Assembly (NCBI RefSeq): GCF_003010955.1 | Contig: NZ_PGGO01000021.1 | Location: 1-64,000, forward strand | Source of the DNA: Phyllobacterium brassicacearum | GTDB taxonomy: Bacteria; Pseudomonadota; Alphaproteobacteria; Rhizobiales; Rhizobiaceae | Length of the DNA stretch: 64,000 nt | Direction: 5' to 3' | Part shown: in pieces, positions 27,174-37,500 of the stretch | Numbering within the stretch: position 1 is the stretch's first letter | Layout: each line of letters starts with the position of its first letter | The notes under the pieces: model-generated | Told to the model about the DNA's origin: nothing | Databases searched by the model: none | The model's input: only the letters and a program-made list of their open reading frames with translations | Program-made: the position numbers and the translations under genes

Positions 27174-28112
27174 TCAGCCCTCAAATACTCTCTCCTCGCG
27201 TTGACGAAGTGCATTGAAGACTTTTGCAGGCACCCGCACCCGCACATCCTCTGCAAAACGCTGCTTCAAGGCGTCAAAATTCGCATCCGGATCGGCCGTT
27301 AACAAGGCGATTTCATCGAAGAAATCGAGTTCCTCGTCCGAAAGCGTTGCATCGGGCGCCGGTTGTACGCCCCACACGTCCCATGGCAGGATTTCCTGGC
27401 CATTGAGGGTGGCGAGATCGCGGATCAGGCTGCCAGCGATGAACCAGAGGCCGCGAAGCTGAGAAAACTCGATACCAAACAGATTTGGATTCAGTTCGCC
27501 GCCGCGGCATCTGCGCCAGGCCTCGGACGCCGTCAAAAACTGCGCGCGGGGGACGTCAAGAACATCATGGTGGATCGCGAGATTGCGGACGAAAACATCG
27601 TCGAACTGGCTATCCAGCAGTGCCCAGCGGCACTCTTCCGCCTTCCAGTATTCGCAGACCCAGTGATCCTCGAACTTGCCTGGATTGAAGTAGGCGCCGA
27701 AGCCACCGCGGCCTCTCGCGGGCACACCGTGATGGCGAAAGATCGCGAGCGAAAGCAGCATAAAATGGCGGCAGATGCCGACCAGGCGCTTTTCCGGTGG
27801 TCGGCCGATGTGGAGCGGGCGATCATCGAGTTCGAGTAGCGCATCGATGATCTGCTCCATCGGCCGGATATGGCTCTCGCCGCGACGTGCGTCAGGAATT
27901 GGATAGCCATAGAAGGGCTCCGCCACGTGCTCGTAAATCAGCAACCCCTGCACCGTGCGCGCGACGCTCGCGGGATCGAACGGCAGCGCATCAAGGAGGG
28001 CGGCATGGCGGCCGGGCGTGCTGAAGGGCGAGTGACTTGCATAATGGTCGAGCACGCGCTGGGATGCGCCGCGACCATTCTCGCGATGGGCAGAGAGAGC
28101 GGTGGCGTTCAT
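27174..28112 (-). CDS. Transglutaminase-like (papain-fold) domain protein
   Basis: Cytosolic protein of 312 aa with a transglutaminase-like core. The predicted triad is C114 (VGICRHFMLL), H150 (FEDHWVCEYW) and D167 (ALLDSQFDD), in the usual order and spacing. The N-terminal 80 residues are helical and the C-terminal third (LRGLWFIAGSLIRDLATLNG and a DEELDFFDEIALL segment) is a family-specific extension. In bacteria such domains are more often proteases or amidases than cross-linkers, so the reaction is not predicted. It stands alone, with a MITE-like element upstream at 28195. Confidence 0.8.
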   Translation of the reverse strand: MNATALSAHRENGRGASQRVLDHYASHSPFSTPGRHAALLDALPFDPASVARTVQGLLIYEHVAEPFYGYPIPDARRGESHIRPMEQIIDALLELDDRPLHIGRPPEKRLVGICRHFMLLSLAIFRHHGVPARGRGGFGAYFNPGKFEDHWVCEYWKAEECRWALLDSQFDDVFVRNLAIHHDVLDVPRAQFLTASEAWRRCRGGELNPNLFGIEFSQLRGLWFIAGSLIRDLATLNGQEILPWDVWGVQPAPDATLSDEELDFFDEIALLTADPDANFDALKQRFAEDVRVRVPAKVFNALRQREERVFEG

Positions 28113-28194
28113 GTCAGTCTCCTTCAGTTAAAAGGACTATTCGCCACTTTTTGCGCCAGGATTTGATGCTTCGCTTGATCTTGTTTGCAGGAAT

Positions 28195-28391
28195 GGGACG
28201 ACGACAAGATTTGTTCCCAAATCATACGATAACGGCGCATTTTTAGAGAAAAAGAAGCACAGAAGGCTTATTTTTCTCTAAAACCCTAAGGAGCGGTCGG
28301 GATTCTCCCCCCATCCCATCCAGGGGTAACTATTTGTAAAAGCCTATGAATCTGGTTGGTGCATGATTTGGAACAAATCTTGTCGTCGCCC
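28195..28391. repeat. MITE-like element with inverted termini
   Basis: GACGACAAGATTTGTTCC (from 28199) and its complement (ending at 28387) are near-perfect 24-25-bp inverted repeats, differing by one inserted C. They bound about 197 bp of non-coding DNA. Inside, TTTTAGAGAAAAA (28241-28253) and TTTTTCTCTAAAA (28271-28283) form a second 13-bp hairpin. The right terminus directly abuts a truncated cyclase fragment, as if the element inserted into or deleted that gene. No flanking target duplication is obvious. Confidence 0.5.
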
Positions 28392-28512
28392 CTTGCTGGA
28401 TTTCGACCGCGCAGCGCAATGCATCGACCACACTGTGAAACTCGACCAGGATCCCGTCGCCGATGAGAATCTTATATTGTGGAGAGCGTTTATCCCCATT
28501 GAACATCGCCAC
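28390..28512 (-). pseudogene. Fragment of a class III nucleotidyl cyclase gene
   Basis: About 40 codons reading ILIGDGILVEFHSVVDALRC then AVEIQQG match the stretch around the second metal-binding Asp of class III cyclases (GDG-x3-EF-x3-VDAVRCAVEIQ). Nothing before or after belongs to a cyclase, and the fragment ends exactly at the inverted-repeat element. Confidence 0.6.
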
Positions 28513-28545
28513 TATTGAGCGCTAAACCGCCCGATGTTCTCAGTA

Positions 28546-28585
28546 TGTGCTCCGAAAATCGCATAATGGCTCATCCGGAACCGCA
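28546..28585. repeat. 40-bp dispersed repeat, copy 1
   Basis: The sequence begins TGTGCTCCGAAAATCGCATA and ends GGAACCGCA. Two further copies lie at 46368-46407 and 55353-55392 with a few substitutions. This copy is about 200 bp beyond the stop of a minus-strand gene; the others are about 125 and 35 bp beyond. No known element is recognised. Confidence 0.55.
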
Positions 28586-28781
28586 GCCTCTCGTGCTGAA
28601 TTTTGGAGAGTTGATCGTTCGAATCTATTCAAGGCGGACGTGATGGCTGCTTCTGGCTCGCGATGCTCCAGATCGACCACAATAGTGCGTAGTTCCAGGC
28701 TTTGCGCCAACGCCCCGCCCGCATTGTTACGTTTATGTACAGTGCGACAATGGTTAGACCTCGCCGATCCGGCTGGGGATT

Positions 28782-30029
28782 TCAAATGGCGATTGTCGTG
28801 CTGATCTCGCCGTTTAGCAGGCGCTTCAGATGAAAGCTGGTAAGCCGGTCCTCAGCATTGCGACCGACCAGCGCGGCGAACGAAGCAATCGCACCAGGAT
28901 CGCAGGCTTCCAGTTTTTTGAAGGCCTCAATGTAGGCCTGTGTCTCTGGACTGGCACATCTATTGGTGTCAAGTGGCTCGAATGCGCGGATCGGCTCGGA
29001 CCGGCCTCTAAGGAGGAGGTCGCCCACGGGTCGGCCGCAGAAACCCCGAGCTTTCGCGGCCACGCTGCCACTCACACATATACGGGTGCCTAACGTTTTG
29101 TTGGCTGCTTCCAGACGCGCGGCAACATTGATGGTGTCGCCATAGGCGCTGTAGTCGAAAAATCTTCCTCCCCCGAAATTGCCGACCACAGCCGTGCCGG
29201 CATGCGCACCGATCCGAGTGTGGCCGAGTGGTATTCCCTTCCTGCTCCAGTGTTCACGGAAAGACCCCGCGAACGCGTCAAGCGCGAGCGAACAGGCGAC
29301 CGCGCGACTGGCATGGTCCGGCTGATCGGAAGGTGCCCCGAAAAGCACGTGGAGCGCGTCACCGATGATCTTTGCGACTGTACCGTCATGGGCGAACACG
29401 ATGTCGGTCATGCCAACGATGTAATCATTGAGGAGCGGCCCGAGCACCTTCGGCTCGATCGTCTCCACCAGCGTAGTGAAACCTGTCAGATCGGTAAAGA
29501 GCGAGGCAACCTCTCGGCGCGTGCCGCCAAGGTCGAGGACATTGGCACTGCTGGCCAAGCGTTCGGCGAGATTGGGCGAAAAGTAACGGGAAAGCGACGC
29601 GCGCGCCTGCTCGGCCGCCGTCTGCCGGCGCTGCGCTTCGCGCAGTGCCTCCACGTGGTGGATCGTCTTGTCGATCGTCGCCTCCAGATCGGGAAAATCG
29701 ATCGGTTTCGTCACGAAATCATAGGCGCCGCGATTCATCGCCGTGCGGATGTTGGCCATATCGCTGTAGGCGGAGACGATGATCGTGGACAGGTCCTGGT
29801 CCCTCTCCTGAAGCTTCGCCAGCAGCGACAAACCGTCCATGCGTGGCATGTTGATGTCGCTCAGCACCATGTCCACGTCTTGGTTGGCCGCAAGCACGGC
29901 CAAAGCCTCGACCCCGTCGTGAGCGAACAGAAAACGCAGCGTGCCCTCGCGGATTTGCTTGCGGAATTTCTGGATGAGAAGGATTTCCAAGTCCGTTTCG
30001 TCATCGACAACAAGGATACTGGTGCTCAT
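28782..30029 (-). CDS. Response regulator with class III adenylate/guanylate cyclase output
   Basis: Protein of 415 aa: receiver domain (residues 1-125; phospho-acceptor D58 in [14 protein letters not shown] in TKPID), a short helical linker ([20 protein letters not shown]) and a cyclase catalytic domain (about 175-350). The cyclase shows [13 protein letters not shown] with the first metal Asp, [12 protein letters not shown] with the second, and the transition-state [10 protein letters not shown] motif with Asn and Arg. It would make cAMP or cGMP on phosphorylation. It overlaps the upstream receiver gene by 4 bases and is the last gene of a histidine-kinase operon. A decayed copy lies at 48.9-49.4 kb. 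Confidence 0.93.
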   Translation of the reverse strand: MSTSILVVDDETDLEILLIQKFRKQIREGTLRFLFAHDGVEALAVLAANQDVDMVLSDINMPRMDGLSLLAKLQERDQDLSTIIVSAYSDMANIRTAMNRGAYDFVTKPIDFPDLEATIDKTIHHVEALREAQRRQTAAEQARASLSRYFSPNLAERLASSANVLDLGGTRREVASLFTDLTGFTTLVETIEPKVLGPLLNDYIVGMTDIVFAHDGTVAKIIGDALHVLFGAPSDQPDHASRAVACSLALDAFAGSFREHWSRKGIPLGHTRIGAHAGTAVVGNFGGGRFFDYSAYGDTINVAARLEAANKTLGTRICVSGSVAAKARGFCGRPVGDLLLRGRSEPIRAFEPLDTNRCASPETQAYIEAFKKLEACDPGAIASFAALVGRNAEDRLTSFHLKRLLNGEISTTIAI

Positions 30030-30415
30030 GTGCTGCGCCCAACTCGCATGTCGATTTCTTCTCGCAGGGAGACGAAGTCGATCGGCTTAGTGAGCAGCGC
30101 TTCCGCGCCGCTTTCCATGGCTCTCCGTTTCGTTTCCGCATCACCATAAGCGGTGATCATGATTACCGGCACGTCAGGTCGAATGCTCCTCGCCTTCGGG
30201 AGGAGTTCGAGTCCGCTCATCCCTGGCATGTTGACATCCGACAGTATGAGAATGAGCGTGACGTCGGCCGCATCGGCGATACGTTCGAGTGCGGAAGGCG
30301 CCGATTGTGCGAACTCCATGACGTAGCGGCCAGCGCGCAGGTCATGGCGGAATTGCTGGCGAAAAAGGAACTCGATATCCGGCTCATCATCGACCACCAG
30401 GATAAGAAGGCTCAT
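30026..30415 (-). CDS. Single-domain response regulator
   Basis: Stand-alone receiver of 129 aa with the acidic pair VVDDEPD, phospho-acceptor D60 ([17 protein letters not shown]), the MITAYG threonine position and K in TKPIDF. It has no output domain, so it probably relays phosphate or acts by protein contact. It sits between the multi-GAF kinase and the receiver-cyclase with 4-base overlaps at both ends, implying co-translation and a shared signalling route. Confidence 0.92.
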   Translation of the reverse strand: MSLLILVVDDEPDIEFLFRQQFRHDLRAGRYVMEFAQSAPSALERIADAADVTLILILSDVNMPGMSGLELLPKARSIRPDVPVIMITAYGDAETKRRAMESGAEALLTKPIDFVSLREEIDMRVGRST

Positions 30416-33400
30416 GATCTGCCCTCCGGCTTTGCGACGACAGCGGCCATCCGCGGCAATTGGATGCGAAACTCGGTGTAGTGACCGAGTTCTGTGTCCA
30501 CCTCGATCGAACCGGCATGCTGCTTCACAATGATATCGTGGCTGAGGGAAAGGCCGAGACCCGTGCCCTCGCCAGCAGGCTTGGTGGTGAAGAATGGGTT
30601 GAACATTTTCTCCCTCACCTCCGGCGGGATGCCGGGGCCGTTGTCGCGGATAATGATCTCAACGCTGTCGCCGAGGTTCCTGGTTGCTGCGGCCAACGTC
30701 GGCTCATAACTGTCGCCGGGCTCGGAAGCCGCGCGCTTGCTCGTCGCATAGAAGCCGTTGGAGATGAGGTTGAGCAGCACGCGCGTGATCTCCTGCGGGT
30801 ACAGGTCAACCTCTCCGGCCGTCGGATCGAGCGACTTTTCGAGCGTGACGTTGAATCCTTGCTTCTCGGCGCGGGCACCATGATAGGCGAGATTGAGGCT
30901 TTCCTCGACGATGGCGTTGATATCGGCCGGCCGATGCTCGCCGGCCCCCTGGCGCGAGTGCAGGAGCATGTTCTTGACGATCGAGTCGGCGCGCTTGCCG
31001 TGCAGAACGATCTTTTCGAGATTGCCCTTGAGCATCGCAGCCAGCTCGTCGATCTGGGCGCGCGTCACGCCATCGGCGAGGGCGCCGTCAAGTGCCTGCT
31101 GCAACTCATCAATCAATTCGACGGATAGCGCCGAGAAATTATTGACGAAGTTCAAGGGGTTCTTGATCTCGTGCGCGATCCCGGCTGTCAGTTGCCCGAG
31201 CGAGGCGAGCTTCTCCGTCTGGACCAACCTGTCCTGCGCGGTCCTCAGATCATTGAGCGATCGTGATAGCTCCTCGGTTCTCGCCTGCACCTCCTGAAAT
31301 AGACGCACATTTTCGATGGCGATCACTGCCTGGTCGGCAAAGGTAGACGCCAACTCGATCTGTTTTTCCGAGAAAGGGCGCACGGTCGAGCGGGTTAATG
31401 CCAGCACGCCGATCGGGCTACCTTCGCGCAAGAGCGGCACCCCGAGTACAGTCCGAAACCCGCCAAGTCTTTGTCCCTCGCGCATCTCGTACTCCGGATC
31501 ATCGAGAACGTCGGCGACCTGAACCGGCCGAATTTCGAGCAGGGTTCGGCCAACGATAGTGCCGCGCCCCGGCTCCAGGGGAAGAGCCCGAAGATACTGG
31601 CCGAATTTTTGCGACAAGCCGTAGCTGGAGACAGGATAGTGCGCGTCACCCATAGGACGGGTCATGGTTGCCATGTCCGCATCGCAAAGGCGGGCAGCGG
31701 AAGTTACGAGGGTGTCGAGGACCCCTTGCAGATCGAATGCGGACCGGCTGATAACCTTCAGCACCTCAGCCGTCGCAGTCTGCTGCTCAAGCGCTTCCGT
31801 CAGCTCGCCAGTCCGCGCGTTGACCTCGTCGAACAGGCGCACGTTCTCGATCGCTATGACCGCCTGGTCGGCAAAAGTCTGGACAAGCTCGATTTGCTTT
31901 TCGGTGAACGGTCTACATTCAGTCCGACGAATGACTATACCGCCAATTGCTTCCCACTGCCGCAGGAGAGGTGCTGCCAAAATGGTGCGGTGCCCCATCC
32001 GCGTGGCCATGGCCTGGCCGTCCGGAAACTCGTTGGGCGTGGCGGTCAGATCAGGCACATGGATCGGCCTTCGGTCGACAACGGCGCGCCCCGTAACCCA
32101 ATCGCGAGACACCGGCCAGCCAGGAAAATCGATCGGAATAGGCCCGTGATGTGCTCTCAGATGGAGCATATCTCCGTCCTTCAGGAATATTGCCGCATCG
32201 TGAGCCTCGCACAGTCGCCCGGCGGACTCCACGAGGGTGTCAAGGACGGCCTGAAGGTTGAACGCCGACCGGCTAATGATCTTAAGAACATCCGCTGTGG
32301 CAGTCTGCTGCTGTAGAGATTCTTTCAGCTCGAGGTTGCGTGTCTCCAGATCGGTGAACAGCCGAACATTCTCGATCGCTATCCCCGCTTGGTCGGCGAA
32401 GGTCTTCAGGAGTTCGACTTGGCGATCGGGGAATACTCCTTGCTCGGTCCGCGCGACAACAATGGTTCCGATCGGATTGCCGTCGCGCATGATCGGCACG
32501 GCGACCAGGCTTCGGTAGTCCGCGGATTGAGCGCTAAGGGTGGTGTGGGCCGTATATTCAGAATCGACAAGCCGGTCCGGTATCTGTTCCACCGATCGGC
32601 TAAGGATAGACCGTCCGGCGGCACTGCCTCGATTGGGTGGGGACGGAAACAGTGCGCGCACAGCTTCGACGCCTTCCGGTTCCTGCCTGTGAAACGCCAC
32701 GAAGTGGAGGAGTTCGCCGTCATGGCGAAACACGTGGCAGAACTGGGCGCCACATAGTCGGGCGGCGCGCAGCGCGATCGTGTCAAACACGGGCTGCACG
32801 TCGGTAGGTGAGGTTGAGATGACGCGCAGAATTTCGCTTGTTGCCGTCTGTTGCTCGAGCGCCTCTGTCATCTCGCGATTGCGTGCCTGCGCTTCCTTGA
32901 ACAAGCGAACGTTCTCGATGGCAATTACCGCTTGATCGGCGAACGTTTGCAGTAAATCGACCTGCCGCTTCGGAAAGAACCCGACTGCGCGTCGAGTGAC
33001 GGCGATTGATCCAATCGGACTTCCCTTCCGTACCAGCGGAATGCCGATGGCGCTGCGATAGGACACGATTTTTGCCAGCAAGCGCATCTGGTAATCAGGG
33101 TCGGCAAACACGTCGGGTATCTGCTCGATGACACCGCTGATAAAGGCGCGTCCCGTTACATTGCCCCGATTTGGCTTCTGCGGAAAATTGGCACGCACCG
33201 CGTCGATGCCTTCGCGCGCGATGCCATGATACGCGGCTGGATGGAGAAGCTCTCCGTCGAACCGAAAGACAAAGCAGAATTCGGCCCCGCACAGCGTCGC
33301 TGCGTTTTCCGCTATCGCATCGAAGACGGGCTGCACGTCGCTCGGTGAGATCGAAATTACGCGCAGGATTTCGCTCGTCGCAGTCTGCTGTTCGATCGCC

Positions 33401-33465
33401 CCCTCGAGCTCCTTCTTCAGCAGCTCGACCTGGCGATAGAGACCGACGCTCGATTCTTCCACCAC
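30412..33465 (-). CDS. Multi-GAF sensor histidine kinase
   Basis: Soluble kinase of about 1017 aa with four tandem GAF domains, each introduced by the same helix (EQQTATSEILRVIS or a variant) and ending near FADQAVIAIENVRLF. A coiled coil leads to HisKA (LGQLTAGIAHEIKNPLNFV, phospho-His about residue 764) and HATPase_c (N-box NLISNGF, DNGPGIPPE, GEGTGLGLSLS). There are no membrane spans. I use a GTG at 33465 after GGAGG. The longer frame (to 33681) runs into IS6 sequence read in another frame, so that extension is not real. It should phosphorylate the two receivers downstream. Confidence 0.92.
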   Translation of the reverse strand: MVEESSVGLYRQVELLKKELEGAIEQQTATSEILRVISISPSDVQPVFDAIAENAATLCGAEFCFVFRFDGELLHPAAYHGIAREGIDAVRANFPQKPNRGNVTGRAFISGVIEQIPDVFADPDYQMRLLAKIVSYRSAIGIPLVRKGSPIGSIAVTRRAVGFFPKRQVDLLQTFADQAVIAIENVRLFKEAQARNREMTEALEQQTATSEILRVISTSPTDVQPVFDTIALRAARLCGAQFCHVFRHDGELLHFVAFHRQEPEGVEAVRALFPSPPNRGSAAGRSILSRSVEQIPDRLVDSEYTAHTTLSAQSADYRSLVAVPIMRDGNPIGTIVVARTEQGVFPDRQVELLKTFADQAGIAIENVRLFTDLETRNLELKESLQQQTATADVLKIISRSAFNLQAVLDTLVESAGRLCEAHDAAIFLKDGDMLHLRAHHGPIPIDFPGWPVSRDWVTGRAVVDRRPIHVPDLTATPNEFPDGQAMATRMGHRTILAAPLLRQWEAIGGIVIRRTECRPFTEKQIELVQTFADQAVIAIENVRLFDEVNARTGELTEALEQQTATAEVLKVISRSAFDLQGVLDTLVTSAARLCDADMATMTRPMGDAHYPVSSYGLSQKFGQYLRALPLEPGRGTIVGRTLLEIRPVQVADVLDDPEYEMREGQRLGGFRTVLGVPLLREGSPIGVLALTRSTVRPFSEKQIELASTFADQAVIAIENVRLFQEVQARTEELSRSLNDLRTAQDRLVQTEKLASLGQLTAGIAHEIKNPLNFVNNFSALSVELIDELQQALDGALADGVTRAQIDELAAMLKGNLEKIVLHGKRADSIVKNMLLHSRQGAGEHRPADINAIVEESLNLAYHGARAEKQGFNVTLEKSLDPTAGEVDLYPQEITRVLLNLISNGFYATSKRAASEPGDSYEPTLAAATRNLGDSVEIIIRDNGPGIPPEVREKMFNPFFTTKPAGEGTGLGLSLSHDIIVKQHAGSIEVDTELGHYTEFRIQLPRMAAVVAKPEGRS

Positions 33466-33562
33466 GCCCCCCTCCACCGAAGAGCCTGGCGACCAACCCG
33501 CCGTGGCCCCTCCCGGGCGCCGATGGCCGGTGACCGGCAGATCAGAGAGAATACAATATCTG

Positions 33563-34145
33563 ATGTTCCGTCGCAAATTTTGAAATGGCCGAGGAAAATG
33601 GCCGGAGGCCGGCCGATTGCTCCGCTTCATCCGATAAGGCAACAGGCCGCGGCCGTCCGATCTGCCTATTGGCCGCCGCATATGACTTCAGCTTGTCTGT
33701 GACCATGACACGGGGTGCAAAGCCGTTGGCTGTGAGTAGTTTGCAGATGAATCGCTTCGCGGCCCGGTATCACGGCGTTTCTGGACAAGTACTTCCAATA
33801 CGAAGCCATCCTGATCAACAGCACGCCACAGCCAATGTTTGCAGCCATTGGTCGTGATGACAACTTCATCAGGTGCCACTTGTCGCCAGGGCGACGACGT
33901 ATCTTGTTGGCATAAGCGCGACCGAACTTTTCCGCCCATTCTCGCACGGTCTTATGCGTGACGATGATGCCTTTGTACGCCAGCATGTCTTCAACCATGC
34001 GAAAGCTTAACGGAAAGCGGAAATACAGCCAGACAGCTTCGTCGATGATTTCAGGCGGAAAACGGTGACGACGGTAAAGGGATGGACGGGTATCGGTCAT
34101 CCCTGACCATCACCATACAAAATTACGCTTCAGTTAAGGTAACGG
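33563..34145 (-). mobile_element. Truncated, frameshifted IS6-family element
   Basis: A minus-strand transposase start (RHRFPPEIIDEAVWLYFRFP, then GIIVTHKTVREWAEKFG) continues after a frameshift near 33870 as DEVVITTNGCKHWLW and DGFVLEVLVQKRRDTG, and in a third frame as VMVTDKLKSYAAANRQ before losing similarity at about 33665. The catalytic-domain end is missing. CAGTTAAGGTAAC at its right border matches the remnant at 23 kb. GTTCCGTCGCAAA at 33564 resembles another IS6-type end. The element separates the kinase operon from the cyclase gene to the right. Confidence 0.75.
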
Positions 34146-34149
34146 TGCC

Positions 34150-34252
34150 TCACAGAGCGATCAAAATGGCGTCCCTTGAACATGTCGTGCCTCCGGAAAT
34201 GATGGAGAGCACATACCTCCAATCGGGTTATAAAACAGTTTGCGACAGAACC
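34150..34252 (-). repeat. Left copy of a 103-bp inverted repeat (IS6-type end)
   Basis: These 103 bases are the exact reverse complement of 37967-38069, the start of the IS6-family element at 38 kb. They end in the terminal sequence GGTTCTGTCGCAAAC (read on the minus strand) and hold the first codons of its transposase. The two copies face each other around the SAM-cyclase-AAA gene. Confidence 0.85.
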
Positions 34253-34546
34253 TTTCGTTTCGCTGTGGAACGTGAAGGGAGGATGATCGGGATTGTCGAT
34301 ACTCAGATCAGACTGGGCACAGCATTTCCGATGCTTTCACTCCCGCTCCGGGAATTTAGCTTCACGCGGGCTAATCGTGAACCCGGACGAGCCTTCAGGA
34401 AAGGCGTTGGTGGTCGACCGCTTGCTGCTCGTGGGACTGAATTGATGAGGACTGATCAGGGCGACAGGTGTAAGCTGTATATCCTCGACTCGTGGGAAAG
34501 CGCCTCAGAGCAATCCGAATTCGACCATGTCAGAGGATGCTAGGTC

Positions 34547-37500
34547 ATGCCCGACATCGGAGACTGGCTCGCCAGCATCAGGCTTGAGCGGTATCGCCAA
34601 ACCTTCTTGAAGAACGGCATCGATCTCGATGTCGTCGACGATCTCACCGATGCCGACCTCAAGGAGCTCGGACTGTCCCTTGGTGACCGCAAGCGTTTTC
34701 TCAGGGCGGCCGCGACTCTGGCTCAGCAGTCGCCGCCGCCCACGGGGGCACTACGTCCCTCCGTGTCACCGATCCACAGCGAGGCGGAACGGCGACAGCT
34801 TACGGTGATGTTCTGCGATCTTGTTGGATCGACAGCACTCTCCGCCCGCCTCGATCCAGAAGACCTACGGCGGTCGATCATTGCGTACCGTGCTTGCGCC
34901 ACCGAGATCGTCGGCCGGTACGACGGTTTTGTTGCCAAGTATATGGGCGACGGCGTCCTCGTATACTTCGGCTATCCCCAGGCTCACGAGGAAGATGCCG
35001 AGCGGGCCGTGAGGGCCGGCCTCGCGGTCGTTGAGGCCGTCGACCGGCTGGATGCGGCAGGCGAGCACCTGGCTGTTCGGATCGGAATCGCCACTGGCCT
35101 GGTCGTGGTGGGTGACATCATCGGCACCGGCGAGGCCGAGGAATGCAGCGTCGTAGGTGAAACGCCGAACCTGGCGGCCCGCCTACAGGAGTTGGCCGGA
35201 TCCGGCACAGTGGTCATTGCCGAAGCAACGCGCGCACTGCTGCGGGGCCAGTTCAAGCTCGAAAGCATCGGACTGCGGCCGATCAAAGGTTTTTCCGGGG
35301 CGGCTGAAGCGTTTCGGGTGCTCGGCGAAGTGCGTAGCGACGACCGCTTCGAGGCCGGTCACGCGACCGTGCTGCCGTTGGTCGGCCGTGACCCGGAACT
35401 CGCATTGTTGGTCGATCGCTGGACTCAGGCCAAGGCCAAGGAAGGTCAGGTCGTCCTGCTCGAGGGTGAGGCCGGAATCGGCAAGTCGCGTCTCGCCCTG
35501 GCCCTTCGCGAGCGTCTCCTTCGAGAACCACACAGGTTGCGCCGCTACTTCGCCTCGCCATACCACATCAACAGCGCGCTTCGTCCGGTGATTGGCCAGC
35601 TTGAACAGGAAGCGGGATTTGAACGCGAGGATTCATCGGTCGTGAAGCTCGCCAAACTCCAGGCGCTGATCGCGGAACAGGTGGGTGAGGTGAGCGAAGC
35701 GCTCCCATTGTTGGCCGAGCTTCTCGGAATTCCAGGCACTGGCCGCTGTCCAATACTGGATCTCGCGCCCCAACAGCGTAAGAACCGAACCTTCGACGTG
35801 CTCATCGCCCAGCTTGGCAGACTGGCTGCGAAGCAGCCGGTGCTCCTGGTGCTTGAGGACGCTCACTGGCTGGACGCGAGTAGCCTTGAGCTGTTCGGTT
35901 TGTTCGTGAACCACATCCGGCAGCTCCCGGTGCTGCTGGTCATTACCCACAGGCCCGAGTTCGTCCCGCCTTGGCGTAGTTACCGGCACGTGACAAAGGT
36001 GGTCCTGAATCGCCTCGACCGGGTGCACGCTCAATCGCTGGTCGAACGGCTGACCGGCGGAAAGGCACTGCCTGCCGGAGTGCTCGATTACATCCTGGCC
36101 AACACCGATGGCGTACCGCTGTACCTTGAGGAGTTGACCAAAACCATGCTCGAATCTGGTCTCCTGGGAGTGGCCGGCGATCAGTTTGGACTGGCTGCAC
36201 ATATGCCGCCGCTGGCGATCCCGGTAACGCTATACGACTCGCTGATGGCCCGCCTCGACCGCCTCGGCAGGGCCAAGGTGGTGGCCCAGATCGGCGCCTG
36301 CATTGGGCGCGAGTTCTCCTATGAGCTGATTGCGGCGTTAGCAGTGCTCGATGAGCATGAGCTGCAGCGGAGCCTTGATCAACTGGTTGCTACTGAGCTA
36401 GTTTTTCGGCGCGGAAGCCCCCCTAACGCGATCTACAGCTTCAAGCACGCGCTCGTCCGAGATGCCGCATATCAGTCGCTCCTCAAGAGCCGCCGCCGGG
36501 AACTACATCGCCGTATTGCGCAGGTCTTCGAAGAACTCGCCCCACATGTCGTGTCCGCTCAGCCGGAGCTCCTGGCCCATCATCTGACGGAGGCAGGAGA
36601 GCTGCCGCAAGCCGTCGTGTTCTGGCACCGGGCCGCCGAGCACGCAAACGAGCGGGCGGCGAATGCCGAGGCCGTCGGCCATTTGGCCAAGGCACTCGAC
36701 CTGCTCGCCCAGATGCCCGAGAATCCGGAGCACCTCGAGCTTGAGCTGACGTTGTTGATCACCATGGGACGAGTGCTTACCGCCGCAAAGGGCTATGGCC
36801 ACCCGGAGGTCGAGCGCGTCTACAACCGTGCTCTCAACCTGGCGGAGCGGATCCAGGAAACGCCCAGGCTGTTCCCGGTGCTCCTCGGTCTCACCATTCA
36901 TCATGCGGTGCGGTCCGAGCTTTCCGCGGCGCGGGACCTCGGCGAACGGCTTCTGAGGTTGGCGCAGCAGATCTCGGATCCTGTGCTCGTGGTGGAAGCG
37001 TCCTATGCTTTGGGCATTACCTGCTCCTGGCGTGGCGAATTCGCCTCGGCATGGAAGCACTTCGAGCACGGGATCAGCCAATACGACATCGCCCAGCACC
37101 GGGCCCATCTAGCGCTCTATGGACAGGATGGAGGACCGATCTGCCTGTGCCGTGGCGGCATGGCGCTGTGGTATCTCGGCCACGATGACCGGGCGCTGGA
37201 ACTGATGGACGAGGCGCTCGCCATGACCGCGAGCCTCAGGCATTTGTTCAGCCGTGCCTATGTACTGACATGGGCGGCGATTTTGCAGGTGCATCGACGC
37301 GACATCGCCAAGGCGCAAGAGGCGGCGGAGTTGGCGTTGGCGTTCGCGGCCGAACACGAATTTCCATTCTGGCACACCCAGGGAGTCTTCCTGCAGGGGT
37401 GGGTGCTGGCGGAGCGGGGCCTGATCGTGGAAGGCATCGAGCGGTTGCGAGACGGGTTGGCTGGCATGCAGGCGATCGGGTCAGGAATGACGGCGCCTTG

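Noticed and set aside
33466-33681. N-terminal extension of the multi-GAF kinase in the same frame
   Set aside because: The extra 72 codons overlap IS6-family transposase sequence read in another frame and have no kinase-family likeness; a GTG with GGAGG upstream at 33465 explains the start.
34082-34543. Plus-strand 153-codon frame before the SAM-cyclase gene
   Set aside because: Its middle part is antisense to the IS6-type end repeated at 38 kb, and the rest has no family likeness; it is IS debris plus promoter DNA.
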